NCBI RefSeq assembly: GCF_003667345.1
Contig: NZ_RCWF01000005.1
Coordinates: 124,001 to 188,000 of the forward strand
Direction: 5' to 3'
Length of the DNA: 64,000 nt
DNA from: Poseidonibacter antarcticus
Lineage (GTDB): Bacteria > Campylobacterota > Campylobacteria > Campylobacterales > Arcobacteraceae
Shown: piece by piece, positions 1 to 9,303 of the stretch
Position numbering within the stretch: the stretch's first letter is position 1
Layout of the letters: every line of letters starts with the position of its first letter
Notes under the pieces: generated by a model
Databases searched by the model: none
What the model was told of the DNA's origin: nothing
The model's input: only the letters and a program-made list of their open reading frames with translations
Made by a program: the position numbers and the translations under genes

Positions 1-2474
1 TAATTAGTGCTATAAAAAACCTCTCATATATATATCCAGTTGGGCAAATTGAACAAACTGGTAACCACGTATATTTAACAGCAAATAACAATAAATTCCA
101 AAAAGATTTATGGGAAAATACTATTATCAAAGTAAATGATAAAAAAGTTTATCTAAAAGATATTGCCAAGATTACTATAGATTATCCTTTAGATGAAACA
201 ATTTCAAGACTAAATGGAAAAACAACAGTATCTCTTAATGTATATAAAAGTGAGGAAGGTGATTCAATTGCAGTTGCAAATACTATTAAAAGTATTTTGG
301 ATAAATATGAAGAATCATCTAAAGATTTGACTATTAGTATCACAAGGGATTCTTCAGGTCCTGTTGATGATAGAATAAAAACAATTATTGCAAATATCAC
401 TTTAGGACTTATTTTAGTTGGTCTTTCAATGCATATTTTAATATCAACAAGACTTTCACTTATTATAGTTATGGGGATACCATTTTCTTTTATTTTAGGT
501 TTATTAGTAATTGAAACAATGGGTTATAGTTTAAATATGATTTCACTAATGGCGATACTTATGTCTTTGGGAATTGTAGTTGATGATGCAATTATTGTAA
601 GTGAAAATATACAAAGGCATCTTGATGAAGGTGCCGAGGTTGATGATGCTGTTTTAAATGGTGCAAAAGAGATGATTGCTCCTGTTTTAATTGCAGCTTT
701 TACTACAATATTTGCTTTTCTTCCAATGCTTTTAATAAGTGGAGAATTTGGAATTTTTATGCAACTTATTCCTATAGTTATTTCTGTACTTATTTTCGCA
801 TCTTTAGTTGAGTCATTTATATTTTTGCCACTTCATGCAAAACATATGTTAAAAAGAAAAGATAAAATGCTTGATTGGACAAAAGCATATAATTTTTATG
901 AAGCTATTTTACATAAAGTAATTCATTATAAAAAGACTTTTCTTCTTATGTTTTTTGTTACGATACCACTAATAACATTTTTTCTAGTAAGTCAAAGTAG
1001 ATTTCAAATGATGCCAGATATGGTTTCTAGCAATGTAACCTTATCTTTTAAACTTGATGAATCAAAATCATTAGAAGAAACAAATAAAATTACGAAAAAA
1101 TATGAAAAACTTCTTTTAGAAAATGCAAAAAAACTATTTATCAAGAATATTGATACAACAGTTGGACGATTTACAAATGTTGCAAGTGATAGTGAAACTA
1201 TTGATAATGGATTTACATTAACTTTAGAACTTGAAGACTTAAAAGAAGACAACTTTATAAATCATTATATTAATCCTGTGCTAAATTTTAGTTTTGATTT
1301 TGAACAAAAAGACAAAATAAGAACTACAGATACAGCAACTGCAATGCAACAAATAAGAGAGCTTGTAACACCATTATCAAAAGAAGATAAAGTAGTCGAA
1401 TTTAACGTAGTAACAAGTAGAATTGGAATAGTTAAAACAGATATAGAACTAAAACTAAGTAGTGATGATAAAACACTTTTATTAAATGGAATCAATACAC
1501 TTAAAACTGCAATAGGAAATATTGAAGGTACAAAAGATATAGCAGATAATACTCAACTAGGGGATAGCGAATATAAATTCTCTTTAAATAATTATGCAAT
1601 GAACTTAGGACTTACTGATAATGAAATAGCAACTCAAGTTACAAGCTATTTTATGGAAAAAGATCAAGGTGATACTTTTAATAAAGATGGAGTAATTGAT
1701 ATTATCACTCAATCAGTTTATAAAGATAGTATTGATGAACTTAAACATTTTTTAATATCAGTTGATGATACAAAAGTAGAATTATCACAACTTGTAGATT
1801 TCAAAATAGAGCGAAATTTTGAAAAAATCAAAAAAGAAAATGGACTAATTCAAAAAACAGTATTTGCAAACGTTGATACAAAAATTACAAGTGCAAATGA
1901 AGTATTAAAACAACTAGATTCTACTATTAAAGAGATTGAGAAAACAGGAGTAAGTATAGGTTTTGGAGGGGAGATAGAAAAAAGTTCTCAAATGGCAAGT
2001 GATATGTTAAAAGCTTTTATGGTTGGACTATTTTTAATCTTTTTAACATTACTTATAAACTTCCCATCTTTTAAAAGTGCGCTTATTATTTTATCAGTTA
2101 TTCCATTTACTGCATTTGGTGCTGTTGTGGGACATACAATTATGGGAATAAATCTAAATTCACAATCACTAATAGGTATGCTAGGACTTGCTGGTGTTGT
2201 TATTAATGATGGAATTATCATGCTTGATTTTTTACATGATACAAAAAATAGACATGACTTCTTTATTCGAGCAAAACAAAGAGTAAGACCAATATTAATT
2301 ACTTCAATTACAACTATATTAGGGCTTGCAACGTTAATATTTTTTCCTACAGGAGAATCTGTGATGCTTCAACCAATTGCTATTTCACTTGGATTTGGAA
2401 TTGCATGGGGAACAATATTAAATCTTATTTATGTACCTGCTTTATATGCAACATTATTTAAAATAAAGGATTAG
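1..2474 (+). CDS. RND-family efflux pump, inner-membrane subunit (5' end missing)
   Basis: The reading frame is already open at position 3 and runs to a stop at 2472-2474, so the start lies upstream; 823 residues are visible. It is the proton-driven inner-membrane subunit of a tripartite exporter. Two blocks of membrane helices are visible, each after a periplasmic loop. The paired acidic residues of the proton relay are in LGIVVDDAIIVSENIQRHL, and the second half repeats the fold with GMLGLAGVVINDGIIMLDF. Family members are usually about 1000-1050 residues, so perhaps 200 are missing. The adaptor and TolC genes follow directly, which supports one operon. The substrate cannot be told from sequence; the HAE-like motifs suggest organic compounds rather than metal. 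Confidence 0.93.
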   Translation, partial: ISAIKNLSYIYPVGQIEQTGNHVYLTANNNKFQKDLWENTIIKVNDKKVYLKDIAKITIDYPLDETISRLNGKTTVSLNVYKSEEGDSIAVANTIKSILDKYEESSKDLTISITRDSSGPVDDRIKTIIANITLGLILVGLSMHILISTRLSLIIVMGIPFSFILGLLVIETMGYSLNMISLMAILMSLGIVVDDAIIVSENIQRHLDEGAEVDDAVLNGAKEMIAPVLIAAFTTIFAFLPMLLISGEFGIFMQLIPIVISVLIFASLVESFIFLPLHAKHMLKRKDKMLDWTKAYNFYEAILHKVIHYKKTFLLMFFVTIPLITFFLVSQSRFQMMPDMVSSNVTLSFKLDESKSLEETNKITKKYEKLLLENAKKLFIKNIDTTVGRFTNVASDSETIDNGFTLTLELEDLKEDNFINHYINPVLNFSFDFEQKDKIRTTDTATAMQQIRELVTPLSKEDKVVEFNVVTSRIGIVKTDIELKLSSDDKTLLLNGINTLKTAIGNIEGTKDIADNTQLGDSEYKFSLNNYAMNLGLTDNEIATQVTSYFMEKDQGDTFNKDGVIDIITQSVYKDSIDELKHFLISVDDTKVELSQLVDFKIERNFEKIKKENGLIQKTVFANVDTKITSANEVLKQLDSTIKEIEKTGVSIGFGGEIEKSSQMASDMLKAFMVGLFLIFLTLLINFPSFKSALIILSVIPFTAFGAVVGHTIMGINLNSQSLIGMLGLAGVVINDGIIMLDFLHDTKNRHDFFIRAKQRVRPILITSITTILGLATLIFFPTGESVMLQPIAISLGFGIAWGTILNLIYVPALYATLFKIKD

Positions 2475-2477
2475 ATT

Positions 2478-3182
2478 ATGAAAAAATATTTATTTATATT
2501 AATAACACCACTTATGGTATTTGCTCAAACTTATATGGCAAAAGTTGAACCTTATGATACTTTTACAATATATTCACAAGCAGCAGGACAAATCGTGCAA
2601 CTTGATAAAAGTGATGAAACAAAAGTTGTAAATAAAACACTAATAAAACAAGATACAAGTTTAGAAAAAAAAGAACTTGCAATTTATAATAAACAATTAA
2701 GTTTATATAATAAAAAATTAAAAATATTAGAGAATAGTTATAAAAAGTATGTAACAATTAGAGGGAAAAGCCAATCAGAAAAAGATGATAAATTATATGT
2801 AATAATTGAACTTCAAATCTCAATAGAAACTTTAAAATTAAATATCAAAACAATAGAAGATACTTTGAAAAAGAAAGTAATAAATGCCAAAAACTTATAT
2901 ATAAAAGAATTCGCTGTAAACAAAGGAGACTATGTATCAATTGGCTCTGAATTAGCAAGTGCTTACGATATAAGTAAATCCAAACTAATAGTATATGTAA
3001 GTGAAGATGATTATAAAGATATAAAAAATAAAAAAGTTTTAATCAATGGAAAAGAAAATATTGCATCTATTGAAAAAATAGATAAAACTTTGGATGAAAC
3101 ATTTGTATCAGCTCATAAAGTAACCCTAACTTTAAAAGATGATGACTTTGGAAAAATTCTAAAAGTGGAGTTTGTAAAATGA
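2478..3182 (+). CDS. Short RND periplasmic adaptor (membrane fusion protein)
   Basis: This 234-residue protein begins with a signal-like stretch (KKYLFILITPLMVFA). A lipoyl-like half motif (SQAAGQIVQL), a coiled-coil hairpin rich in Lys, Glu and Leu (about residues 55-130) and a second lipoyl-like half (KEFAVNKGDYVSIGSELA) follow. This is the HlyD/AcrA plan of the protein that bridges the pump and the outer-membrane channel. At 234 residues it is clearly shorter than typical adaptors (330-400), so the C-terminal membrane-proximal domain is probably reduced. An AAAGGA lies about 7 bases before the ATG. It starts 3 bp after the pump gene and overlaps the TolC gene by 4 bp. Confidence 0.82.
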   Translation: MKKYLFILITPLMVFAQTYMAKVEPYDTFTIYSQAAGQIVQLDKSDETKVVNKTLIKQDTSLEKKELAIYNKQLSLYNKKLKILENSYKKYVTIRGKSQSEKDDKLYVIIELQISIETLKLNIKTIEDTLKKKVINAKNLYIKEFAVNKGDYVSIGSELASAYDISKSKLIVYVSEDDYKDIKNKKVLINGKENIASIEKIDKTLDETFVSAHKVTLTLKDDDFGKILKVEFVK

Positions 3183-4345
3183 AAAAATTATCACCAGTAA
3201 CACTATTAACATTATCTGCATTTATACCTATCTTAGCTTTTACAAATGAAAGTGAAGTATTATCAAATACAAAACAAGAAATTATAAAATTAAAACAAGA
3301 ACAAATAAAACAAAAAGAACAATCAAATAAATATGATTGGATTTCTGATGTTGATTTAAATGCAAGTATTACAAAAGATGAAGATAATACAAAAACAAAA
3401 GATTACTCTTTATCAATTTCACAAGATATATTTAACTTTGGTGGTATTAGTTCACAAATGGATTATGCAACACAACTTAAAAAAATGGAAAACTTAGATT
3501 TACAAATCAGTACAAAAGATGATTTGAATACACTTTTCTCTTATTTAATAGACGTCAAAATAAATGATATATCTTTGGAACAAAATATATATTATCTTAA
3601 AAATAGCCAAATTGATATAAGAAATAAAAAATCAGAATACAAAGCAGGGCAACTAGATATTAGCGATTTAAACGATGCAATTATGACAAAAAATGAACTA
3701 AGCGATACACAAAAAGAGTTAGAATTATCAAAACTAGTAAATATAAATAGCATAAAAAAATATACATCAAAGAACTATAAAACAATAGAAATACCAAATG
3801 TAAAACTAATGACAAAAGAAATATATCTACAAAATGCAACATCAGTAAACTATGCAAAACTTGATATTGATGTAAATAAGTCATTATATAAAATCAAAAA
3901 AAGTGATTATTTACCTACATTAGCAGCAACAGGAACATATGGATACCAAGATAGTGATACAATTGAAAATGATGATTACTATAATTATGGATTAAAAGTA
4001 TCAATGCCACTTAGCTATACAGCATCAAGTGATATAGAACAAACAAAACTAGATCAACTAATAAGTCAAAAAGAGTTAGCAGATGAACTAATAAGCAGTG
4101 AATCTACATACGAAGAAGCCATCTTAACAATAAAAAGTTATAAAGATAGAATTAACCTTGCCTTACAAGATATAAAGCTATATGATGAGCTATTAGAGGT
4201 AAATGAAGAAGAATACAAGGCAGGATATAAAACAATCGATGATGTTGATACATTAAAAAACTCAAAAATGATTAGAGCACTAGATATAAAGTCATATAAA
4301 TTGAATATTCAAAAAGAAATATTAAATCTATATTTTAAAATGTAG
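3179..4345 (+). CDS. TolC-family outer-membrane efflux channel
   Basis: The 388-residue product has an N-terminal export signal and long alternating helices with the TolC/OEP pattern. Examples are the segments around YDWISDVDLNASITKDE and LAATGTYGYQDSD, and the C-terminal repeat of the same helix pair (YDELLEVNEEEYKAGYKTIDDV). It would form the outer-membrane exit duct for the pump encoded just upstream. Its ATG overlaps the adaptor stop (ATGA), which is typical of translational coupling. It is somewhat short for the family (about 420-480). No strong terminator follows. Confidence 0.85.
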   Translation: MKKLSPVTLLTLSAFIPILAFTNESEVLSNTKQEIIKLKQEQIKQKEQSNKYDWISDVDLNASITKDEDNTKTKDYSLSISQDIFNFGGISSQMDYATQLKKMENLDLQISTKDDLNTLFSYLIDVKINDISLEQNIYYLKNSQIDIRNKKSEYKAGQLDISDLNDAIMTKNELSDTQKELELSKLVNINSIKKYTSKNYKTIEIPNVKLMTKEIYLQNATSVNYAKLDIDVNKSLYKIKKSDYLPTLAATGTYGYQDSDTIENDDYYNYGLKVSMPLSYTASSDIEQTKLDQLISQKELADELISSESTYEEAILTIKSYKDRINLALQDIKLYDELLEVNEEEYKAGYKTIDDVDTLKNSKMIRALDIKSYKLNIQKEILNLYFKM

Positions 4346-4669
4346 TAATTTTATATATAAAAAAATAAAACACTTTCTCTAGTGTAAAATAGATGTACTA
4401 GATTAACAAGATATCCAAGTAAATACTTTACAGGGATTCTATAACAAATGAGAAGCCTGATAAAACGTATTATATCAAATGACTATCACTTAAATTTTGA
4501 AGATTCATTTAGCTCAAATTATGTTTTTGAATTTATTAAGCTACTTTCTATGCATTCTTCATATGATGAAAGCTATAAAAAAGATATTAAATAATACGAT
4601 TAATCAAGATATTCGTATCATCTATAAAAATTCTTTTTTATCTCTAATTATTTTGAGAAACTTGACAAT
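4346..4669. other. Gene-poor gap after the efflux operon, with one short ORF
   Basis: These 324 bp lie between the TolC gene and the helicase gene of the opposite strand. A short ORF (4448-4594, plus) encodes 48 residues beginning MRSLIKRIISNDYHLNFED. It has no good ribosome-binding site and no recognised domain, and related-looking open codons follow after its stop. It may be the worn end of a lost gene. An ACACT/AGTGT hairpin lies near 4369-4384. Nothing else is recognisable. Confidence 0.35.
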
Positions 4670-7276
4670 TTAGATTACTTCCCAATAATTCTTCCAATAT
4701 TTTATATCAAAGGTATCTATATCTTTATAATAGTCAACTAGGTCATCAAAAAAATTCTTTTTTATTTTTTGAATATCATTTTTATTATTGATTTGATTCC
4801 ATAAAATATTTGAGAAAGCAATATTATTTAAATCTTTACAATGATACATAAATCTTTTTCTTTCAAATTTTTCAAATGGATTTGCTAAAATATTTTTCTT
4901 TACTTTTGAATTATCATCGATAAAATCTTGATTTTCAAAAGGACTTTTATTTCTATCTATTTTAAGATTATTATCTAATCTATATTGATAAAACTTTTTA
5001 AACTCTAAAAGTAAATTATCTAAATTGACTTCACCGTTATGATCAATAGATTTTAATAATGACAATATAAAAATCATTTTATAAGAAAGTGAATATGTAC
5101 CCTCATCTATAAACTCAAAAAAATCTTCATAAATTGTTTTATCACTATGAACTTTTAAATTTTTAGCTTTTCTTATTTTATCTATTTGTGAAGCTTCATA
5201 ATAATTCAAAAACTGTTTTCCTATAGAAATCTGAACATCTGGTTTGACTTCTTTTTTCTTAACCCATTTTCGTAATGTTCCAGTTGAAATATAAAGCTCT
5301 CGTGCAAGCTGTTCATCACTTAAATAATCTGCATATTTTTCTTCAAATGTAAAAATATCAATATATTCAAGTTTTCGCTCTTCTTCATAAAGTCCATCAA
5401 GTAGAATTTCTTCATGAGATAATTTATTTGGATTCAATATATCACCCCAAGGTTTATATTCTGATATACCTAACAGCGCATGAATTGACCAAGGTGAATT
5501 TTTAAATGTTCCAGCCCCTCCATAATTATCAACTATATCAATTACATAAAGTGCTTCTTTATCTTTATATTTTCGTGTTCCTCTTCCTATTTGTTGTGTA
5601 TATAAAACTTTTGACATAGTCGGTCTTGCCATCACTATTATCGAAGTTCTAGGAGAATCCCACCCTTCATTCAGTAATGAACAAGTTGTTAAAAATTGGA
5701 TTTTTCCATTTTGATACTCTTCAATATATTTTTGAGAGTTGTTGTCATTTCCACTTACAGCTTTACAAGAAATTTCATTATCTTGTAAAAGTTTTGCTAC
5801 TTTTTTTGCATGAGCAACCGATACACAAAAAATCAGTCCTGATTTAAATGGCATAGTTTTATCTATAAAATATTTTTGCATAATATCAACAATAAGTTGA
5901 TCTCTTGATGGAGCTATTACCGTTTTTTGTAAATCTATTGAATAGTAATCTTTTCCATTAAATCTAACTTCTGATAAATCAATATTACTTTGAACTCTAA
6001 AAGCTTTGATTGGTGACAATATATCTTGTTTTATAGCTTCCACTAAAGTTAAATTTGATTCATATTTACCAAATATTTCTGCTAAACTTTTTTCATCAAG
6101 TCTTTTATCTGTTGCTGTTAGTCCTAAAAGCATTTGTGGGTTAAAGTATTGAATAACTTTTTGTAAAGTTGGTGCAACTGCATGATGAGCTTCATCGATT
6201 GCAACATAATCAAAATCTAAACTATTGAAGTTTTGATAATATCTACTCATCCAAGAATATGTTTGAATAACAATTTGGGAATTTCTTTCTTCACCAATTA
6301 GAATTTCAGCATTTAGTTCATTTTCAAATCTACAATTTACTTTTTTAATAGTGTCAATTTTCAACTGTTTTGTAGGAACTAAAATCAAAACTTTTAAATC
6401 AGTATCTTTTTTATATTGGTTTATGATATCAGCAATTAATATTTCTGTTTTCCCTGTACCAGTGGGAAGAACAACCAAAAAGTTTTTTTCTCCATTCTCT
6501 CTTCTTTCTTCAAGTTCATTGAGTGAATTAAGTTGGTGATTTAAAAGTATAATCTGTCTTGAAACTGAAAGTTTTTGTAAGTCTTCTAAATCTTCAATAT
6601 TTCCAACATATTTTTTTATTTCATCATAAAAATTTTCTGTTGTTTTCATTCCTTCTAAAGACCATCGGAAAACTTTAAATCCATAAGCTACTAATGAGTT
6701 TTGTTTATATAGTTGTGATTTATACTTCATTTTCCCTATAATTATTGGATGATGATAAGTCTCTCCATTTTTCTCTATTGCTATATTATAGTTCTTATGT
6801 TTTATAAAATAGTCAATCCATCTTGTTTGACCTTTGAAATCAATGACTGGAAATTCTCTTCTAATCTTTGATAATGATTCTCTTCCATAACAATTAATAA
6901 ATGCCGATTCAAAATAAGCTTCAGGTAATGTTGGGTCAATTTCTTTTAACTCTCTATTTGTTCCTCTTTGCTTGATATTATCTTCATTAAAATCATGATT
7001 TTGGATATGTGAATAAATAGATTTAAATTCTTCAAAATCTTTTTTATCATCAATTACAAATCTGTAGCAAGAATTATATTTTGATATTAAAGAGTTTTGT
7101 TCTTTTGTGTATTCGTTGTATTTAAAAGGGTTTGTTTTATCACAAATTTGATAATCAATTATAATTGCATTGTTATTTGAATCAACTAATAAAAAACCCC
7201 TCAAGAGTTCCTTTTCAAAATCAAAGATATTTTTTAAGAAATTACGAATATCTTTTTTTAAAATTTCTAGATACAT
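4670..7276 (-). CDS. SF2 DEAD/DEAH helicase fused to a PD-(D/E)xK-like nuclease domain
   Basis: This is an 868-residue multidomain protein. Around residues 110-210 a Vsr/DUF559-like nuclease fold is suggested by D155 in TRWIDYF, E168 in IAIEKNG and the following HH. A complete superfamily 2 helicase core follows: Walker A LPTGTGKTE (about 270), DEAH box at 361-364, TAT motif near 390, EGWDSPR near 540 and QQIGRGTR near 561-568. Residues about 650-700 look like a small helix-turn-helix (SDEQLARELYISTGTLRKW). The C-terminal 170 residues are unassigned. This build resembles R subunits of restriction systems and solitary defence or repair helicases. A SAM methyltransferase gene ends 1 bp upstream, so the two are surely co-transcribed. 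A role in DNA processing or phage defence is inference. Confidence 0.85.
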   Translation of the reverse strand: MYLEILKKDIRNFLKNIFDFEKELLRGFLLVDSNNNAIIIDYQICDKTNPFKYNEYTKEQNSLISKYNSCYRFVIDDKKDFEEFKSIYSHIQNHDFNEDNIKQRGTNRELKEIDPTLPEAYFESAFINCYGRESLSKIRREFPVIDFKGQTRWIDYFIKHKNYNIAIEKNGETYHHPIIIGKMKYKSQLYKQNSLVAYGFKVFRWSLEGMKTTENFYDEIKKYVGNIEDLEDLQKLSVSRQIILLNHQLNSLNELEERRENGEKNFLVVLPTGTGKTEILIADIINQYKKDTDLKVLILVPTKQLKIDTIKKVNCRFENELNAEILIGEERNSQIVIQTYSWMSRYYQNFNSLDFDYVAIDEAHHAVAPTLQKVIQYFNPQMLLGLTATDKRLDEKSLAEIFGKYESNLTLVEAIKQDILSPIKAFRVQSNIDLSEVRFNGKDYYSIDLQKTVIAPSRDQLIVDIMQKYFIDKTMPFKSGLIFCVSVAHAKKVAKLLQDNEISCKAVSGNDNNSQKYIEEYQNGKIQFLTTCSLLNEGWDSPRTSIIVMARPTMSKVLYTQQIGRGTRKYKDKEALYVIDIVDNYGGAGTFKNSPWSIHALLGISEYKPWGDILNPNKLSHEEILLDGLYEEERKLEYIDIFTFEEKYADYLSDEQLARELYISTGTLRKWVKKKEVKPDVQISIGKQFLNYYEASQIDKIRKAKNLKVHSDKTIYEDFFEFIDEGTYSLSYKMIFILSLLKSIDHNGEVNLDNLLLEFKKFYQYRLDNNLKIDRNKSPFENQDFIDDNSKVKKNILANPFEKFERKRFMYHCKDLNNIAFSNILWNQINNKNDIQKIKKNFFDDLVDYYKDIDTFDIKYWKNYWEVI

Positions 7277-7277
7277 A

Positions 7278-7889
7278 CTATTTCTTTGCTATTAAGGTAA
7301 GCCATTCTATTCCATCTCTATTTAATCCATCTTTATTTATTTTTGTCTCAATAATTCTAAATCCTACACTTTCACAAATCTCTATCCATTCGTCAATTTT
7401 TAAAACTAAAAAAAATCTTCCTTTTTTATCGAAACCATTTTCACCAATATCATCTCTAAATAACGATACTGACATTAAAAATCTTCCATTCAAATTTAAT
7501 ATGTTATAAATGTTTTTAATTGTTTGTTTTAAATCATTTTTTGATAAATGCATTAGTGTTGCAATTGAATAAATTCCATCAAATTTTTTATCAAATTTTA
7601 AATTATTTGGCAAAATACTATGAAATAGTCTTTGTGATAATTCAGGGTGAATCATTTTTGCTTCTTCAATCATCTTTTTTGATCCATCAATTCCTATAAC
7701 ATTATAGTTATTCTGAATCATAAATCCAGCATCTCGACCTGAACCACAACCAATTTCAAGTAATTTGGAGTTTGTAGAAAATGTTTTTAATAAAAGATTT
7801 TGGACTTTATCTACATTTGCTAATTCATATTGAGTTATAAGGGAGGATGAGTTATTTTCATAATAAGTTATAGTATGTGAATATTCCAA
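7278..7889 (-). CDS. Class I SAM-dependent methyltransferase
   Basis: The product contains the SAM-binding glycine loop LLEIGCGSGRDAGFMI, the acidic end of strand 2 (VIGIDGSKKM) and the motif IYSIATLMHL, as in small class I methyltransferases. I place the start at a TTG at 7889, which has AAGGA 7 bases upstream and gives 203 residues. The longer open frame to a GTG at 7943 would begin inside the tRNA terminator hairpin, so I reject it. The gene is immediately followed by the nuclease-helicase gene. The substrate is unknown. The fold alone does not say DNA, and no typical DNA methylase motif (DPPY or NPPY) is present, so it may modify a small molecule, RNA or protein. Confidence 0.78.
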   Translation of the reverse strand: MEYSHTITYYENNSSSLITQYELANVDKVQNLLLKTFSTNSKLLEIGCGSGRDAGFMIQNNYNVIGIDGSKKMIEEAKMIHPELSQRLFHSILPNNLKFDKKFDGIYSIATLMHLSKNDLKQTIKNIYNILNLNGRFLMSVSLFRDDIGENGFDKKGRFFLVLKIDEWIEICESVGFRIIETKINKDGLNRDGIEWLTLIAKK

Positions 7890-7922
7890 GTAATATTCCT
7901 TATAATATAATTTTGTATAATT

Positions 7923-7967
7923 AAAAAAGCCCGACCTAAACACTGTAAACAGTGATTAGATCGGGCT
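7923..7967 (-). terminator. Rho-independent terminator of tRNA-Arg
   Basis: Read on the minus strand, AGCCCGATCTAA pairs with TTAGGTCGGGCT (one G-U), and an inner CACTG/CAGTG pair closes a short loop. A run of six T follows. It sits just 3' of the tRNA gene in the direction of transcription. Confidence 0.88.
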
Positions 7968-7973
7968 TCTAAA

Positions 7974-8050
7974 TGGTACGCCTGACAGGAGTCGAACCTG
8001 TAACCGCCGGGGCCGAAACCCAGTGCTCTATCCAGTTGAGCCACAGACGC
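7974..8050 (-). tRNA. tRNA-Arg (anticodon TCG)
   Basis: The 77-nt minus-strand sequence folds as a tRNA. GCGTCTG pairs with CAGGCGT in the acceptor stem. The D arm has GCTC/GAGC. The anticodon stem is CTGGG/CCCGG around loop TTTCGGC, which gives anticodon TCG. The T arm contains GGTTCGACTCC, and an A plus encoded CCA ends the gene. The 5' half and leader (8005-8056) are an exact copy of sequence at 14618-14669. The functional gene is therefore a hybrid of chromosomal 3' half and element-carried 5' half. Confidence 0.96.
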
Positions 8051-8056
8051 ATTTAA
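8005..8056. repeat. attL: 52-bp direct repeat within tRNA-Arg
   Basis: This 52-bp block is identical to 14618-14669. Identity stops sharply on both sides. It spans the tRNA leader, the whole 5' half and the anticodon arm, ending near the variable loop. It marks the left junction of the integrated element. Confidence 0.92.
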
Positions 8057-8062
8057 GACCCT

Positions 8063-8090
8063 TCTATAGGGGTTTGTAGTTATTTGTTAA
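8063..8090 (-). promoter_or_regulatory. Candidate element-supplied promoter for tRNA-Arg
   Basis: On the minus strand TTAACA (8085-8090) and TATAGA (8063-8068) are separated by 16 bp and lie 12 bp before the tRNA 5' end. This sequence lies inside the integrated element. The original promoter (TATAAT at 14681-14686) is now at the other end of the element, so the tRNA needs a substitute here. Confidence 0.5.
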
Positions 8091-8108
8091 ATACCTTAAT
8101 CAACACTT

Positions 8109-8128
8109 TGTGTATCAGATTGTGTATC
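8109..8128 (+). repeat. Left putative integrase arm site
   Basis: TTGTGTATCAGATTGTGTAT contains two TGTGTAT half sites. A near copy in the same orientation lies at 14547-14566, at almost the same distance (about 52 bp) from the other core repeat. That placement fits arm-type integrase binding sites; no binding data exist here. Confidence 0.5.
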
Positions 8129-8198
8129 GTTAACGGATGGTATTCTACTGTGATTAACTTTAAGAACCTCTTATAAAACTAATGAATTACCTATATGT

Positions 8199-8328
8199 GA
8201 ATATATTAGGGTCTGTGAGAGCATACTAAAGGGCTTAAGTCATCTTAGGACTATAGATTGCATTAGTTAATAGCTTCAAGATGCTCTGACAGAAGACCTA
8301 AAGAGACACTTATTCTCATTGCTATACC
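8199..8328 (-). repeat. Structured repeat unit 1
   Basis: This is the leftmost unit. The left outer arm is degraded, but the core and right arm are intact. The inner stem uses AGAGCAT with ATGCTCT. It differs from the other units in carrying three extra bases near the AGAAGACC segment. The strand is assigned by the weak wobble-pair argument that favours the minus strand. Confidence 0.75.
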
Positions 8329-8412
8329 AATCACATTACTACTTGTATAAAGGGTGTCTGTATTTGAGACAACCATCCAAAGCTATCACTATAAGTATTT
8401 ATGTTCAGGATT

Positions 8413-8547
8413 AGAATAAGGTTGCTATAGGTCATCTGTGAGGCATCTAGAAGGCCTTAATTATAGTGAGGCTTATAGATTGCATTACTTAATAGCTTGA
8501 GGATGCTCTGACAGAGCTACAGAGACACTTATTCTCATTGCTATACC
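8413..8547 (-). repeat. Structured repeat unit 2
   Basis: This is a full unit with both outer arms (AGAATAAG and CTTATTCT). The inner stem is of the GAGGCATC with GATGCTCT type. The preceding spacer contains the small hairpin GTCTGTATTTGAGAC. Confidence 0.8.
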
Positions 8548-8717
8548 TTATCCACTATCAGGGTTTCTATTACTAACAGTTTTGTTAATAATGTAATCTT
8601 GACCTTATCTCTACCTAACTACTTCTCTGAGTTTTCGTCAAGGTTGACGATAAGGTAATCCTATAAAACTTATTGAGGTTGCTATAGCTCATCTGTATTT
8701 GTATATATGTTTAGTAT

Positions 8718-8850
8718 GAGAATAAGGTTGCTATAGGTCTGTGAGAGTATCCTGAAGGGCTTAACTATAGTGAGGCTTATAGATTGCATTAGTTAATAGT
8801 ATAGGTGCCTTCAGGCAGAGCTACAGAGACACTTATTCTCATTGCTATAC
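8718..8850 (-). repeat. Structured repeat unit 3
   Basis: This is the most regular copy. The outer stem GAGAATAAG/CTTATTCTC is perfect and the inner stem CCTGAAGG/CCTTCAGG is perfect. A detached fragment of the left arm (GAGGTTGCTATAG) sits at 8675-8687, in the spacer before it. Confidence 0.85.
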
Positions 8851-8928
8851 ACACGTCTATCCATTATGGCTACCGTCATACCTAACTTACGCTCGACATT
8901 TTAGCGACCGTCCCATTAACATAACAGA

Positions 8929-8943
8929 TGTCCAAAATGGACA
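8929..8943. repeat. Spacer palindrome TGTCCAAAATGGACA
   Basis: This is a perfect 6-bp inverted repeat with a 3-bp centre, in the spacer between units 3 and 4. Related TGTC-TTTTGG-ACA sequences occur in other spacers (8353-8374, 9447-9467 and 10070-10084), so it is a second small repeat family. It could be an operator or a short RNA hairpin. Confidence 0.6.
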
Positions 8944-8966
8944 CTTGTAGAAAACTACTAAGTATA

Positions 8967-9101
8967 AGGATAAGGTTGCTATAGGTCATCTGTGAGAGCA
9001 TCTAGAAGGGCTTAAGTCTAGTGAGGCTTATAGATTGCATTAGTTAATAGCTAAAGTGGCTTCAAGCAGAGCTATAGAGACACTTATTCTCATTGCTATA
9101 G
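8967..9101 (-). repeat. Structured repeat unit 4
   Basis: This is a complete unit with a slightly altered left arm (GGATAAGG). The inner stem pairs the AGAAG and CTTCA segments. A GTGGCTTCAAGCAGAGC module replaces the GATGCTCTGA version of units 1 and 2. Confidence 0.8.
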
Positions 9102-9303
9102 CTTGTTTCTTAGTTAAGTTATAGGTCATTATCCAATTATTAACTACACCTCTCTTGTCATAACTAGCACTGTCACGTTCTGTTGCAGTGACAATAAAGT
9201 GCTTACCTTCTTCATAGCCTTATCATACGTAATACGAGTTTCTCGTAAAACCCCAAAGCTAGGCTCTTTAGCTATCACTATAAGTATATTTAGTGTTAAG
9301 GAT

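Noticed and set aside
4448-4594. 48-codon ORF as a functional gene
   Set aside because: It has no ribosome-binding site and no recognisable domain; kept only as a possible remnant.
7890-7943. Longer methyltransferase starting at GTG 7943
   Set aside because: This start lies inside the tRNA terminator; TTG 7889 has a proper AAGGA.
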